From Actinokineospora iranica (GTDB lineage: Bacteria; Actinomycetota; Actinomycetes; Mycobacteriales; Pseudonocardiaceae): a stretch of 64,000 nucleotides of DNA. The notes under the pieces are model-generated. The model did not search any database, was not told the DNA's origin, and saw only the letters and a program-made list of their open reading frames with translations. Made by a program: the position numbers and the translations under genes. The stretch spans positions 1 through 64,000 of the forward strand of contig NZ_FMZZ01000018.1 in the NCBI RefSeq assembly GCF_900101685.1, in the 5' to 3' direction. Shown here one piece after another: positions 50,268 to 59,252 of the stretch. The first letter of the stretch is position 1. Every line of letters starts with the position of its first letter.

Positions 50268-51533
50268 ATGTCGCCATACGCGACCACTTATCTCTGCGCG
50301 GGGGTGGCGTTCGCCACCAGCGCGGTCAAGATCCGCCACGCGTTCCAGGTCCCCCCGGGGCCGGAAGCCGCGGGCAAACGCGCGCTGCGCCTGACGATCG
50401 CCGTGGTGGCCGCGCTGGCCGGGCTGGTGATGGGCCTGTCCGCGCCGCCCGTCGTGGTCTGGATCAACCGGGTCTCCGGCGTGGCCAACCTGACCGCGCT
50501 CATCGTCCACATGGGAATCATCGCGCTGGCCGCGTCGGCGCAGGTGCTCTTCCTGCTGTGGTCGGCCGACATCTCCGATTCCTGGCCCAGGGTGCGCAGG
50601 CGGCTGTGGGTGCTGGCCGCGATCGGAATCGCCCTGGTCGCGCTGTTCGCCCTCAGCGACGTGCCGGTCGAGCGCCCGGTGGACTACGAGTCGTACTACG
50701 CGCGGCAGCCGGTCGTGGCCGTGTACAGCGGCCTTTATCTGATCGCCTATGGGGCGGCGCAATTCGGGGTGATCAGCCTCGGGCTGAACTGGTCGCGCTC
50801 GCACCACGTCGCGGGGCGGCCCTGGCTGCGGCGCGGCCTGCGGATCGTGGCCGCCGGCTCGGCAGGCGGGCTCGGCTTCTCGGTGGCCCGGTTCACCGCC
50901 ATGGCGGGCCAGTGGTTCGGCCTGGACTTCGACGCGGTCGCGCTGCCGCTGTCGCTCGCGTTCGGGCAGGTCGGCCTGCTGGCGTTCGTGGTCGGCCTGC
51001 TGCTGCCGCCGTTCGGGCCGCCGCTGGCGACCATTCCCGGCCGGATTCGGGTCTATTTCTGGGAACTGCGCGCCTACCGGCTGCTGCGGCCGCTGTGGAA
51101 CGCCCTGCGCCCGGTCAATCCCGAAGCCGTGCAACCGTTGGCGCACAAGGAGAGGTTCAGCGTGCGGTGGCGGGTGATCCGCCAGGTGATGGAGATCTAC
51201 GACTGGCTGGCCACGCTGCGCCCGCACCACGACCCCGAGGTGGCGCGGGACGCCGAGCGGGCCGGTCGCGCGGCCGGGCTGACCGGGGCGGCGCTCGACG
51301 ACCTGGTTCTGGCCTGCCAGATCAAGGTCCTGGTGGCCACCAGACCGTGGCTCACCTCCCCGGCGGCGGCCCTGGCCGACCCGCCCGCCGTCGCCGCTGG
51401 CGCCACCGAGGCCGTCTACGTCACCGAGGTGTCCCAGTTGGCGCGCCTGGCGGTGGCCTACGGCTCGCCCCTGGTCGAGTCGGTGGCCAGAGAGCACCTA
51501 CGCCGCGCCGTCACCAGCCCAGACCCGGTATGA
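50268..51533 (+). CDS. multipass membrane protein (MAB_1171c-type)
   Basis: A 421-aa protein with seven predicted membrane helices in the first ~250 residues (TTYLCAGVAFATSAVKIRHA, LTIAVVAALAGLVMGLS, VLFLLWSADIS, YLIAYGAAQFGVISLG, LLAFVVGLLLPPFG) and a soluble helical C-terminal domain ending in a tyrosine/valine-rich tail. I recall this family as putative transporters following XRE and ImmA genes in actinomycetes. It starts 21 bp after the peptidase gene. Function unknown. Confidence 0.7.
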   Translation: MSPYATTYLCAGVAFATSAVKIRHAFQVPPGPEAAGKRALRLTIAVVAALAGLVMGLSAPPVVVWINRVSGVANLTALIVHMGIIALAASAQVLFLLWSADISDSWPRVRRRLWVLAAIGIALVALFALSDVPVERPVDYESYYARQPVVAVYSGLYLIAYGAAQFGVISLGLNWSRSHHVAGRPWLRRGLRIVAAGSAGGLGFSVARFTAMAGQWFGLDFDAVALPLSLAFGQVGLLAFVVGLLLPPFGPPLATIPGRIRVYFWELRAYRLLRPLWNALRPVNPEAVQPLAHKERFSVRWRVIRQVMEIYDWLATLRPHHDPEVARDAERAGRAAGLTGAALDDLVLACQIKVLVATRPWLTSPAAALADPPAVAAGATEAVYVTEVSQLARLAVAYGSPLVESVAREHLRRAVTSPDPV

Positions 51534-51612
51534 CCGCCGTTCCCACCACCACTCGGAGAACCCTGATGAGCCCAGTGCCCCGCCCAGTCCCGCGCGTCCG
51601 AGGCGGGGTCCG

Positions 51613-52239
51613 GTGACCCTCGTCGCCCTGGGGATCTTCCTGCTCTGGCTCGTCCTCGCCTTCGGCGTTCCGATGAGCCGGATGCGCCGCCGCACCGGCG
51701 GGCGGGACGCGGGCTTGCGCATCTCCGGCCCGCTCCAGTGGTGCGGCGAGGCGGCGTTCGGGGTGATCGGGCTGACCGGGCTGGCCAACCCGGTCCTGGA
51801 CCTGCTCGGCGCGCTGCCCCGGATCGACCCGCTCGACCACGTGCCGCTGCGGGTTCTCGGCCTGGTCGTCGCGGTCGCCGGGGTCGCGGCCACGGTGTTC
51901 GCCCAGTTGTCCATGGGCGCCTCATGGCGCATCGGCGTGGACCGCGCCGAGCGCACCGACCTGGTCACCACCGGCCCGTTCGCGGTGGTCCGCAACCCGA
52001 TCTTCGCCGCGATGCTGCTCACCGGCCTCGGGCTGTCCCTGGCGCTGCCCAACTTCCTGTCCTTCACCGGCCTGCTGCTGTTGTACGCCACGGTGTCCAC
52101 GCTGGTGCGCCGCGTCGAGGAGCCCTACCTGACCGAGACGCACGGCGCGGACTACCTCGGCTACGCGCGGCGGGTGGGCCGGTTCTTCCCCGGTGTCGGC
52201 CGCCTGCGCCGGGCGGACAAGTCATACCCGGTTGGATAG
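51613..52239 (+). CDS. isoprenylcysteine carboxyl methyltransferase-family membrane protein
   Basis: A 208-aa protein with five membrane helices and the ICMT signature: WRIGVDRAERTDLVTTGPFAVVRNPIFAAM, then RRVEEPYLTETHGADYLGYARRVGRFFPGVG. These integral enzymes methylate carboxyl or other groups with SAM; the bacterial substrate is unknown. GTG with GGCGGGG upstream. Separated by 79 bp from the XRE cassette. Confidence 0.85.
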   Translation: MTLVALGIFLLWLVLAFGVPMSRMRRRTGGRDAGLRISGPLQWCGEAAFGVIGLTGLANPVLDLLGALPRIDPLDHVPLRVLGLVVAVAGVAATVFAQLSMGASWRIGVDRAERTDLVTTGPFAVVRNPIFAAMLLTGLGLSLALPNFLSFTGLLLLYATVSTLVRRVEEPYLTETHGADYLGYARRVGRFFPGVGRLRRADKSYPVG

Positions 52240-52300
52240 TCGACAGCGCACACCTTGTGGTGGTGGACTTGAGCGAAGATCATCAACGACTGGAGGCTCG

Positions 52301-53023
52301 ATGACGAGTTGGCCGATTCGCTCGTTGCTCGCGGTGGTCGGCGCGGTGGCGCTGCTGGCGCCGACCACCGTGACCGCGCAGGCGCAGCCATCCGCCGGGC
52401 GGCTGACGGAGTGCTCGCAGACCCACACGCTCGACGACCCGCGGTTCGGCCCCAGGGTGCTGCCCAAGCGGGGAGTCGTCGGCGAACAACTCGTCGGCTA
52501 CCGGCGCACCGGGAAGCTCACCCCGCGACGATTCCTGGAGACCTATTACGACTCGGCGGCCAACGGCGGCCAGGGAAGCTGGCGCTACCCGCCCGCCGAC
52601 GGCTATCTCCTGTCCCCGGAGGGCACTCCGGTGATCATCCCCACCCGACTCGCCCCGGGACGGCTTCTGGACCGCTACGGCAGCGAGTACGGCCAGTTCC
52701 TCGCCCCGAAGGGTTCCTCGTACGCCAGCCGGTCCATTCCCCCGCAGAGCCTGGTCAGCACCCCCGCCGCGTACTGCAACTACCGCGCCTATGAGGTTCT
52801 CCGGCCGTTCGTCGTGGACTCCGGCCCGATCGCGCCCTGGTTCGCCCAGCCCGGAGGGGGCTGGCAGTACCAGCTCAAGGCCGCGCACATCCCCGGCGCG
52901 CCGTCGCCGCTGAATGTGAAGTGGCTGCTGGACAACGGTTTCCTGAAGCGGATCATCGGCCCACCGCAGACCCGCGCCGAGCGGGACCTGCCCACGTTCG
53001 ACCGCGCCCTGTCGTTCGGCTGA
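52301..53023 (+). CDS. secreted TNT-domain NAD+ glycohydrolase
   Basis: A 240-aa exported protein. Signal peptide about residues 1-28 (SLLAVVGAVALLAPTTVTAQA). Residues 85-195 match the tuberculosis necrotizing toxin fold: GSWRYPPADGY, PTRLAPGRLLDRYGSEYGQFLAPKG, SIPPQSL, YEVLRPFVVDSGPIAPWFAQPGGGWQYQL, including the conserved Arg, Tyr and Gln (QPGGGWQ) of the NAD-hydrolysing site. Unlike CpnT it has no large channel domain and uses Sec. It could act on competitors or hosts, or on extracellular NAD. ATG with GGAGG upstream. No recognisable immunity gene beside it. Confidence 0.85.
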   Translation: MTSWPIRSLLAVVGAVALLAPTTVTAQAQPSAGRLTECSQTHTLDDPRFGPRVLPKRGVVGEQLVGYRRTGKLTPRRFLETYYDSAANGGQGSWRYPPADGYLLSPEGTPVIIPTRLAPGRLLDRYGSEYGQFLAPKGSSYASRSIPPQSLVSTPAAYCNYRAYEVLRPFVVDSGPIAPWFAQPGGGWQYQLKAAHIPGAPSPLNVKWLLDNGFLKRIIGPPQTRAERDLPTFDRALSFG

Positions 53024-53039
53024 GCTAACCTGCTCGCTT

Positions 53040-53594
53040 GTGACACCACCGAATCCAGAGTTCCGGCGGCGGGTCCGCGAGCTGGCCGAAAGCCAGTGGC
53101 GGGAGCCGGTCGTCGTGGTCTACCTGCGCGAGGTCAAGCCCGAGTTCGACGTCCCCGGCAGGCGCAAGGACGGCACAGTCGAGGGCGAACGACTGGTCCG
53201 CCGGTTCTTCTGGAACATCTTCCGCGGCACGGTGGGCGGCCTGGCCTGCGTCATCCTGTCGGTCGCGGGCGGCGCCGCTGGGCACGTCTTCGGCCGGGAC
53301 GGAAAGGTGACCGGCCCGGAAAACGCCCAAGCCCTGGCCCTGGTCGACGCCGCCCGGCCCGCCAACGGCCCCTGGCTGGTCTGCTCCCCGTCCCACGTCG
53401 CCGTGGTCGACACCGGCCACACCTACCTCGACCCGGCGGGCAGCCCGCCGCCCACAATCCTGTGGCACGCCGAGAAGCCGCACGCGCCCCAGGTCCGACC
53501 GGCCCACCGGCGCCTCACCTGGCCCGACGGTTCCGAGTACACGTATCACATCAGCGCAGAGGAATCGCGGTTCCTCAAGCAATCGGCGGTGTAG
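53040..53594 (+). CDS. hypothetical protein next to the TNT gene
   Basis: A 184-aa protein of unknown family starting at GTG 53040, 16 bp after the TNT gene. It has one hydrophobic Gly/Ala-rich segment (GTVGGLACVILSVAGGAAGHVFG, about residues 63-85) that could be a membrane helix or helical hairpin, flanked by a basic FRRRVRELAES part and a beta-rich C-terminal half (PWLVCSPSHVAVVDTGHTYL). No immunity fold is recognised; its cytosolic/membrane nature and tight linkage make it the only candidate partner. Confidence 0.55.
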   Translation: MTPPNPEFRRRVRELAESQWREPVVVVYLREVKPEFDVPGRRKDGTVEGERLVRRFFWNIFRGTVGGLACVILSVAGGAAGHVFGRDGKVTGPENAQALALVDAARPANGPWLVCSPSHVAVVDTGHTYLDPAGSPPPTILWHAEKPHAPQVRPAHRRLTWPDGSEYTYHISAEESRFLKQSAV

Positions 53595-53705
53595 CGCCCG
53601 TCGAGCCGGAGTCCACTGGGGATAGTGCCAGCCGCACCGCCCGGACGACCCCTTCAGCGGCCCGGGGGCATCGGCGTCCGGACGCGTGTCGCCTGCGGGC
53701 CGGGG

Positions 53706-55010
53706 TCACGCGCACACCGCGCCGCGGAAGGGTTTGGCGGGGGATTGGACGGTGTCGGTGGGGTTGGCAGCCCGGACCTGGAAGCAGTACTTCCGGTCGG
53801 GCTCGACATCGACCAGGATCGTGGAGTTTCGGCCCGCGGGCAGGAACCAGGGCTTTTCGCCCTCGGGCATGACTTTCACCATGTAGTCCAGCGGGGTCGA
53901 GCCGCGCCAGGTCAGCCGCGCCTTGCCGCCTTCCTCGCTCGGGTCGTCCAGTTCCACCGAGGTGGACGGTCGCGTGGTCGGACTGCCTGGAGTGGACACT
54001 GGACGACTTGGGTCCACAGTGGATGCCGGTGCGGCAGCGGGCTCTGTGGACAGTTCGGAGGACGGTGTCCGGGTGAGCATGACCACGGCCGCCGCCGCGG
54101 CGGTCACGGACAACCCGATCGCCGCGCGGCGCGCGGCGCGCCGGGACTTCGGCCGGTCGGGCGCGGCGGCGCGGAAGTCGAAGGCGGCGACCGGGGTTCG
54201 GCCCGTGACGGGGGTGGCCAGTGGAGCCGGGGTGGTCGGCGGCGGGGCGATCAGCGCGGCGATCTCGGCCATGCGGGTGGCCACGGCGTCGGCGCTCTGC
54301 GGCCGGTGGGCCGGGTCGACGGCCAGCAGCCGGGCGACCACAGTGGACAGCTCGACCGGCACGCCGGGCCGGTTGACGGCGGGCACCGGTTCCCGCAGGA
54401 CCCGCAGCACCCGGTCGCCCGCGCGCTCGCCCAGCCTGCCGGGGTGCGGCGAGCCCCCGGTCAGGGCGAAGTGCAGGACCGCGCCGAGGGCGTAGAGGTC
54501 GTCGCGTTCGCCCGGGGCGTCGGTGCGGATCGCCTCGGGGGAGCGGAACTCGATGGCGTGCAGCGGATCGCGGGGGAACGCCTGCCGCAGAGTCGGACCG
54601 GCGTCGGACAGCAGCGGCTCGCCGGTGGCGCGGAACAGCACGTTGTGCGGGGTGACCCCGCCGTGCACCACGCCCGCCCGGTGGGCCGCGACCAGGGCGG
54701 TGGCCAGCGCCCGGCCCAGCGACACGACGTCCCGGGCGGGCAACGGGCCCGCGCGCCCGACCAGATCCGCCAGCGAGCGCGCGCACAGTTCCATCCGCAG
54801 GATCTGCTTGCCGTCGCGCGCTTCCACGCCGTCGACCGGCAGCAGCGACGGGGCGCCGCGCAACGCGGCCCGCTCCCGCTCGAACGCGGTCCTGGTGCGC
54901 CGGTCGAACACCCTCGGAAACACCTTCAGCGCGACGGGAACGCCGTCGCGCTGTCCTGAGTAGACGGTGGCGACCGGTCCGCCGCCCACCACGTCGCCGG
55001 GGGTCGTCAT
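53706..55010 (-). CDS. membrane pseudokinase with FN3-like extracellular domain
   Basis: A 434-aa Ser/Thr-kinase-like protein. The ATP lysine is Lys29 (VALKVF), but the catalytic loop reads VVHGGVTPHNVLF, so the HRD Asp is Gly118; DFG reads DAG. It therefore should not phosphorylate. A transmembrane helix (AIGLSVTAAAAAVVML) follows, then a Thr/Ser/Pro linker and an FN3-like fold. Start ATG 55010 overlaps the transglutaminase-like stop (ATGA). It ends the MoxR/DUF58 operon and may sense and scaffold. Confidence 0.8.
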   Translation of the reverse strand: MTTPGDVVGGGPVATVYSGQRDGVPVALKVFPRVFDRRTRTAFERERAALRGAPSLLPVDGVEARDGKQILRMELCARSLADLVGRAGPLPARDVVSLGRALATALVAAHRAGVVHGGVTPHNVLFRATGEPLLSDAGPTLRQAFPRDPLHAIEFRSPEAIRTDAPGERDDLYALGAVLHFALTGGSPHPGRLGERAGDRVLRVLREPVPAVNRPGVPVELSTVVARLLAVDPAHRPQSADAVATRMAEIAALIAPPPTTPAPLATPVTGRTPVAAFDFRAAAPDRPKSRRAARRAAIGLSVTAAAAAVVMLTRTPSSELSTEPAAAPASTVDPSRPVSTPGSPTTRPSTSVELDDPSEEGGKARLTWRGSTPLDYMVKVMPEGEKPWFLPAGRNSTILVDVEPDRKYCFQVRAANPTDTVQSPAKPFRGAVCA

Positions 55011-57175
55011 CGCGGTGCCGCCGCAACCTCCATCCGCGTCTCGCGCGCCATGGTCCACCCGTCGCGGCGCAGCACGAGCCTCGGGTCGACGGCCGCCCGC
55101 AGGCGCATCGGCCACGGCGTCTTCGCCAAACCCTTGCGCACCAGCCCGACCGCGGCCCAGGCGCGCGGGCCAGCGTCGTCGTCGGCGCCGTCGGGCGACC
55201 AGAGCGTCGCGTCCAGGATATCCGCCAGATCGGAAAGCCCAGCCGCGACGGTGGGGTCGGAGACAGCGGCCAGCACGTCCCGAACCGTTGTGCCTGGCGT
55301 CACCGCCATCCCGTGCGCCCGCAACCGGTCCCGCGCCTCGAACCAGGCGCCCACCACGGCGCGCGTCCCCGGCGCGCGCCGCCGCCGCCACGCGCGCAGG
55401 GCCGTCAGGAGCGGAACAGCGGCCACCCCCACCAGGAATGCGCCGGTCACAGCCAGGGCGAGCGTGCGCCACGGCACCCGGAACCCGGAGTCCGGATTCG
55501 TCGCGTCCGGCGGGGGCGGTCGGAGCGCGGGCGCGACGAGATCGGCCGCGGGCGGCAGTTGCGCCCGCGCCCGGTCGGCGGCCTCGGCCAGGCCGCCGCG
55601 CGCCGCCCCGGTCGTCGCGGCGCGGGTCGGGTCGAGCGGGACCCAGCCGACGTTCTCGATCGCCACCTCCGGCCACACCAGGGCGTCCCGGTTGCGCACC
55701 ACGACCGGCCCGCCGCTGGATGCTGGCGCGCGGTACCCGACGGCAAGCCGCGCGGGGATGCCCAGGAATCGCGCGAGGACGACGTAGGCGGCGGCGAACT
55801 GCTCGCTGGTGCCCACCTTGTTCTTGAGCAGGAAGGCGCGCAACTGCGGCCATCCGCTGCCCGTCGGGATGTCCGGGCCCTCGGCGAGGTCGTAGTTCTC
55901 GCTGAGGAACCTCTCCAGGGCCAACGCGGTCTGCGCCGACGGCCGAATGTCGCCGACCGCGGTCCGCGCCAAGTCGGCGACCTCCCGGGGCACCGGGCCG
56001 AGGTCGCCGATCCGCCGCGCCTCGACCTGGTCCACAGCGCCGTCGATCAGGTCGCCCGCCTGGACCGATGGCTCCCACCAGCGCAGTTCGTAGGACACCG
56101 GGCCGGTCCGCGCGGGCAGGCGCAGCGCGCCGGTGGCCTCGTCGACCAGCAGTCGGGGACCGGTCACCGCGGCGGGCAGCGCCTGGCTCGGCACCCAGGG
56201 CCCGGCCGCGCCCTCGATCCGGGCGGTGTGCGATGTGGCGTGCGCGGGCGAGGGCAGCGCGTCGCCCAGCCACCGCTGCCCGCCGTCGGTCGACCACGTC
56301 ACGCCGTCGAACTTGTCCAGCGCCAGGAGCCGCCACCGGTCGACCGGCCCGGAGGTGGTGTAGGTGAACACCGGCTCGTCCGGGTGGCGCAGCCTGCTCG
56401 CCACCTCGCTGAGCGGGTTGACCACCCTGGTCGGCTGGGGCACGTGCTGCTGGTCCCGCAGCGAGTACGGGGTCCGCTCGGGTTGCGCGGTCCCCGCGAG
56501 CACCGCGCCGACCAGGGCGACCGGCAGCATCGCGGCCACCACCGGCCCCGGCGCGCCCGCCCGCCCGGTCGCCAGCAGCAAGACCACGGCGACGCCCGCG
56601 TACGCCACGCCCGCGACGATCGCCGCGACCCCGGTGACCGCGCCGAACAGCTGGCTCACCCCGAGCACCGCGAGGCTGGGCAGCAGCGCGGGCAGCGGCC
56701 GCCGTCCCGTGCCGAGCAGTTCGACGCCCGCCACCGCGGCGACGAGCACAGCCAAGGGGACGAACAGCAGCAGATCCGGCTCGGGCCGGGCGGGCCAGGT
56801 CGAGCGCAGCGTCAGCAGCCAGGACTCCGACACCCCGGCCACGATCGCGCGCACGGTCGCCCCGGTGGGCACACCGGCGACGGTGGTGTCCCGCAGGAGA
56901 AGCTCCACCAGCCCGAGCAGCCCGGCGGCGGTGGCGAGCACCGGCCGCCACGGCTGCGACCGGGGGAACCGCGCGCACAGCTCGGTCACCGCGAAGCACG
57001 CCACGACCACGACGGCGATCGGCGCGACCAGTGCGCGGAACCCGAACACCGGCTGGAACAGCAGCCCCGGCACGACGGCCGCGGCCAGCACCGCCGCCAC
57101 CGCGATCCGCCCGCGCGCTTCCCGATCACCACCGCGATCGGCACCGCGGCCACCGGTTGCGACCCCCTGGATCAT
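55007..57175 (-). CDS. TgpA-like membrane protein with dead transglutaminase core
   Basis: A 722-aa protein: about seven membrane helices in the first 230 residues, an extracytoplasmic transglutaminase-like domain, a further helix (LALAVTGAFLVGVAAV) and a C-terminal cytosolic domain. The core lacks two of three catalytic residues: the Cys position is Ser457 (GTSEQFA) and the His position is Leu499 (RDALVWPEV); Asp515 (PLDPT) remains. It is thus a pseudo-enzyme. Overlaps with DUF58 (ATGA) and with the pseudokinase gene show translational coupling. Confidence 0.85.
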   Translation of the reverse strand: MIQGVATGGRGADRGGDREARGRIAVAAVLAAAVVPGLLFQPVFGFRALVAPIAVVVVACFAVTELCARFPRSQPWRPVLATAAGLLGLVELLLRDTTVAGVPTGATVRAIVAGVSESWLLTLRSTWPARPEPDLLLFVPLAVLVAAVAGVELLGTGRRPLPALLPSLAVLGVSQLFGAVTGVAAIVAGVAYAGVAVVLLLATGRAGAPGPVVAAMLPVALVGAVLAGTAQPERTPYSLRDQQHVPQPTRVVNPLSEVASRLRHPDEPVFTYTTSGPVDRWRLLALDKFDGVTWSTDGGQRWLGDALPSPAHATSHTARIEGAAGPWVPSQALPAAVTGPRLLVDEATGALRLPARTGPVSYELRWWEPSVQAGDLIDGAVDQVEARRIGDLGPVPREVADLARTAVGDIRPSAQTALALERFLSENYDLAEGPDIPTGSGWPQLRAFLLKNKVGTSEQFAAAYVVLARFLGIPARLAVGYRAPASSGGPVVVRNRDALVWPEVAIENVGWVPLDPTRAATTGAARGGLAEAADRARAQLPPAADLVAPALRPPPPDATNPDSGFRVPWRTLALAVTGAFLVGVAAVPLLTALRAWRRRRAPGTRAVVGAWFEARDRLRAHGMAVTPGTTVRDVLAAVSDPTVAAGLSDLADILDATLWSPDGADDDAGPRAWAAVGLVRKGLAKTPWPMRLRAAVDPRLVLRRDGWTMARETRMEVAAAPR

Positions 57176-58299
57176 CCGGCGATCACGCTGTTCCAGCGGC
57201 GGGCCGCGGTCTCGGCGTCCGCGGCGCGCAGCACCGTCACACCGGGCACGCGCGGCAGGTCGAGCGGGCCGACGGCGAGGACGAACAGGGCCGAGAAGTG
57301 CGGCCGCAGCGCCGCCACCGCGCCGAGATCGGCCCGCGCGGCGGAGGTGACGACGGTGAGGCAGCCGCCTCGGCCCTCCGGCCTGCCCAACGACCTCGGC
57401 ACGATCGCGCCGCCGTCGTCCGGGCGCAGCAGGGTCAGCTCGTCCAGCAGGCGCCGCACCGCGGACGGGCCGGAGTCCACCGACACGTCCAACCCGGCGG
57501 TGGTGAGCAGCCTGCAGCGGTGGCCAGCCGCCGCCGAGGCCGCGAGCAGGGACGCGGCGATGTCCACCGCGTCCTCGAACGCCGGGCCGGGGCGGGTGTC
57601 GAGCAGCGCGGTGAACAGCGGCCGCTCCGGGTCGGCGTAGTCGCGGACCATGAGCGTGCCGGTGCGGGCGCTGGCTTTCCAGTGCAGGTGCCGCACCTCG
57701 TCCCCGACGACGTACTCCCGGATCTCCCGCAGGTCCAGCGACCCGCGCGGCGCGGTCTCGGTGGTCGCGCCGTCGTGGTGGTGGTGTGGAAGCCCGCTGA
57801 CCGGCGCGCGCATCGGGTACCGGCGCGGATACACCCACAGCGTGGTGGTGTCCCCGGTCCGCACCCGGCCGACCGCGAGCCCCAGCGGGTCAGGGCGCTC
57901 CAGGGTGAGCGGCCCGACCTGGTGCGCGCCGCGCGCCGCGGTGGGCAGCTCGTAGTGCTGGACGACCTCGCCGCCCGGTGCGAGCGGCCGCACGCTCACC
58001 CCGCGGTGGCCCGCGCCGATCCGGTCGCTCGCGGTGAACCCGGGTTGGCCGCGGCCGCCCTCGTTGCGCACGCGGATCCGGGCGAACGCGGGCCTGCCCC
58101 GGGTGACCCGGTCCGGGTAGACCTCGCGGACCACGGTGACGCTCGGCCTGCGGGCGACGACCGCCACCGCCGCGAGCACCGCCCCGCCGCCCGCGCCGCC
58201 CAGCGTGAGCGCCACCGGGTACCCGGCGAACCAGCCCGCGGCGAAGGCGGCGGCGGCGACAGCGGCGACGACGGCCCCCCGGCCGGTCAGCCGGGCCAT
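57172..58299 (-). CDS. DUF58 protein
   Basis: A 375-aa protein with two N-terminal membrane helices, a beta-rich part, and the DUF58 core GSLDLREIREYVVGDEVRHLHWKASARTG. These proteins combine with MoxR ATPases and transglutaminase-like proteins in one conserved operon, thought to be a chaperone system for periplasmic or envelope complexes. Overlaps both neighbours by one to four bases. Confidence 0.92.
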   Translation of the reverse strand: MARLTGRGAVVAAVAAAAFAAGWFAGYPVALTLGGAGGGAVLAAVAVVARRPSVTVVREVYPDRVTRGRPAFARIRVRNEGGRGQPGFTASDRIGAGHRGVSVRPLAPGGEVVQHYELPTAARGAHQVGPLTLERPDPLGLAVGRVRTGDTTTLWVYPRRYPMRAPVSGLPHHHHDGATTETAPRGSLDLREIREYVVGDEVRHLHWKASARTGTLMVRDYADPERPLFTALLDTRPGPAFEDAVDIAASLLAASAAAGHRCRLLTTAGLDVSVDSGPSAVRRLLDELTLLRPDDGGAIVPRSLGRPEGRGGCLTVVTSAARADLGAVAALRPHFSALFVLAVGPLDLPRVPGVTVLRAADAETAARRWNSVIAG

Positions 58300-59252
58300 C
58301 AGGCCACCGTGGCGCTCGTCGCGGGCGCCGGGACGGCGGCCAGGACCTCGGCGAGGACGTCGCTGGTCCGCCGCTGGTCGAGTTCGGCGTCGGCGGTGAG
58401 GATCAGCCGGTGTTCGAGGACCGGCCCGGCGACCTCCTTGACGTCGTCGGGGGTCACGAAGGCGCGGCCGCGGGTGGCCGCGACAGCCTGGGCCGCGCGG
58501 ACCAGCGCGATGCTGCCGCGCGGGCTCGCGCCGTGCCGCAGCGCGACGTGCGCCCGGGTGGCCGCCGCCAGCCGGGCCGCGTACTCGACGACGTGCGGGT
58601 CGAGGTGCCCGGAGCGGACCTGCGTGATCGCCGCCCGCAGCGTCGGGATGTCCACCACCGGGGACAGCTCGTCCGGCTCGACCCCCGCGCAGTGGCTCAT
58701 GATCACCAGGACCTCGGTGCCGAGGTCGGGGTAGCCGATCGACAGGCGCATCAGGAACCGGTCGAGCTGGGCCTCGGGCAGCCGGTAGGTGCCCGCCATC
58801 TCGATCGGGTTCTGCGTCGCGACCACCATGAACGGCGTCGGGACCTCGTGGCGCACGGAGTCGACGGTGACGGTGCGCTCGGCCATCACCTCCAGCAGCG
58901 CCGACTGGGTCTTCGGGGTGCCCCGGTTGATCTCGTCGGCGAGCACGATGTTCGCGAAGATCCCGCCGGGGTGGAACTCGAACCGCTCGACGTTCTGGTG
59001 GTAGACCTGCACTCCGGTGATGTCGCCGGGCAGCAGGTCCGGGGTGAACTGGATGCGGCTCCAGCTTCCGCCGATGCTGCGCGCCAGGCACCGGGCCAGC
59101 GTGGTCTTGCCCAGGCCGGGCACGTCCTCGATCAGCAGGTGCCCCTCGGCCAGCAGCGCGGCCACGGCGAGCCGGACGAGTTCCGGCTTGCCCCGCAGCA
59201 CACGCGCGACGTTGGTCGAGATCGCGTCGTAGACCTCGCTCGCGGCGGTCAT
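58299..59252 (-). CDS. MoxR-family AAA+ ATPase
   Basis: A 317-aa AAA+ protein: Walker A in EDVPGLGKTTLAR, Walker B in VLADEINRGTPKTQSALLEVM, sensor 1 in MVVATQNPIE, and the C-terminal lid. MoxR proteins act as chaperones with DUF58/VWA partners. Its ATG is overlapped by the stop of the upstream FN3 gene and its stop shares a base with DUF58's start, placing it in the five-gene operon 61162-53706. Confidence 0.95.
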   Translation of the reverse strand: MTAASEVYDAISTNVARVLRGKPELVRLAVAALLAEGHLLIEDVPGLGKTTLARCLARSIGGSWSRIQFTPDLLPGDITGVQVYHQNVERFEFHPGGIFANIVLADEINRGTPKTQSALLEVMAERTVTVDSVRHEVPTPFMVVATQNPIEMAGTYRLPEAQLDRFLMRLSIGYPDLGTEVLVIMSHCAGVEPDELSPVVDIPTLRAAITQVRSGHLDPHVVEYAARLAAATRAHVALRHGASPRGSIALVRAAQAVAATRGRAFVTPDDVKEVAGPVLEHRLILTADAELDQRRTSDVLAEVLAAVPAPATSATVA

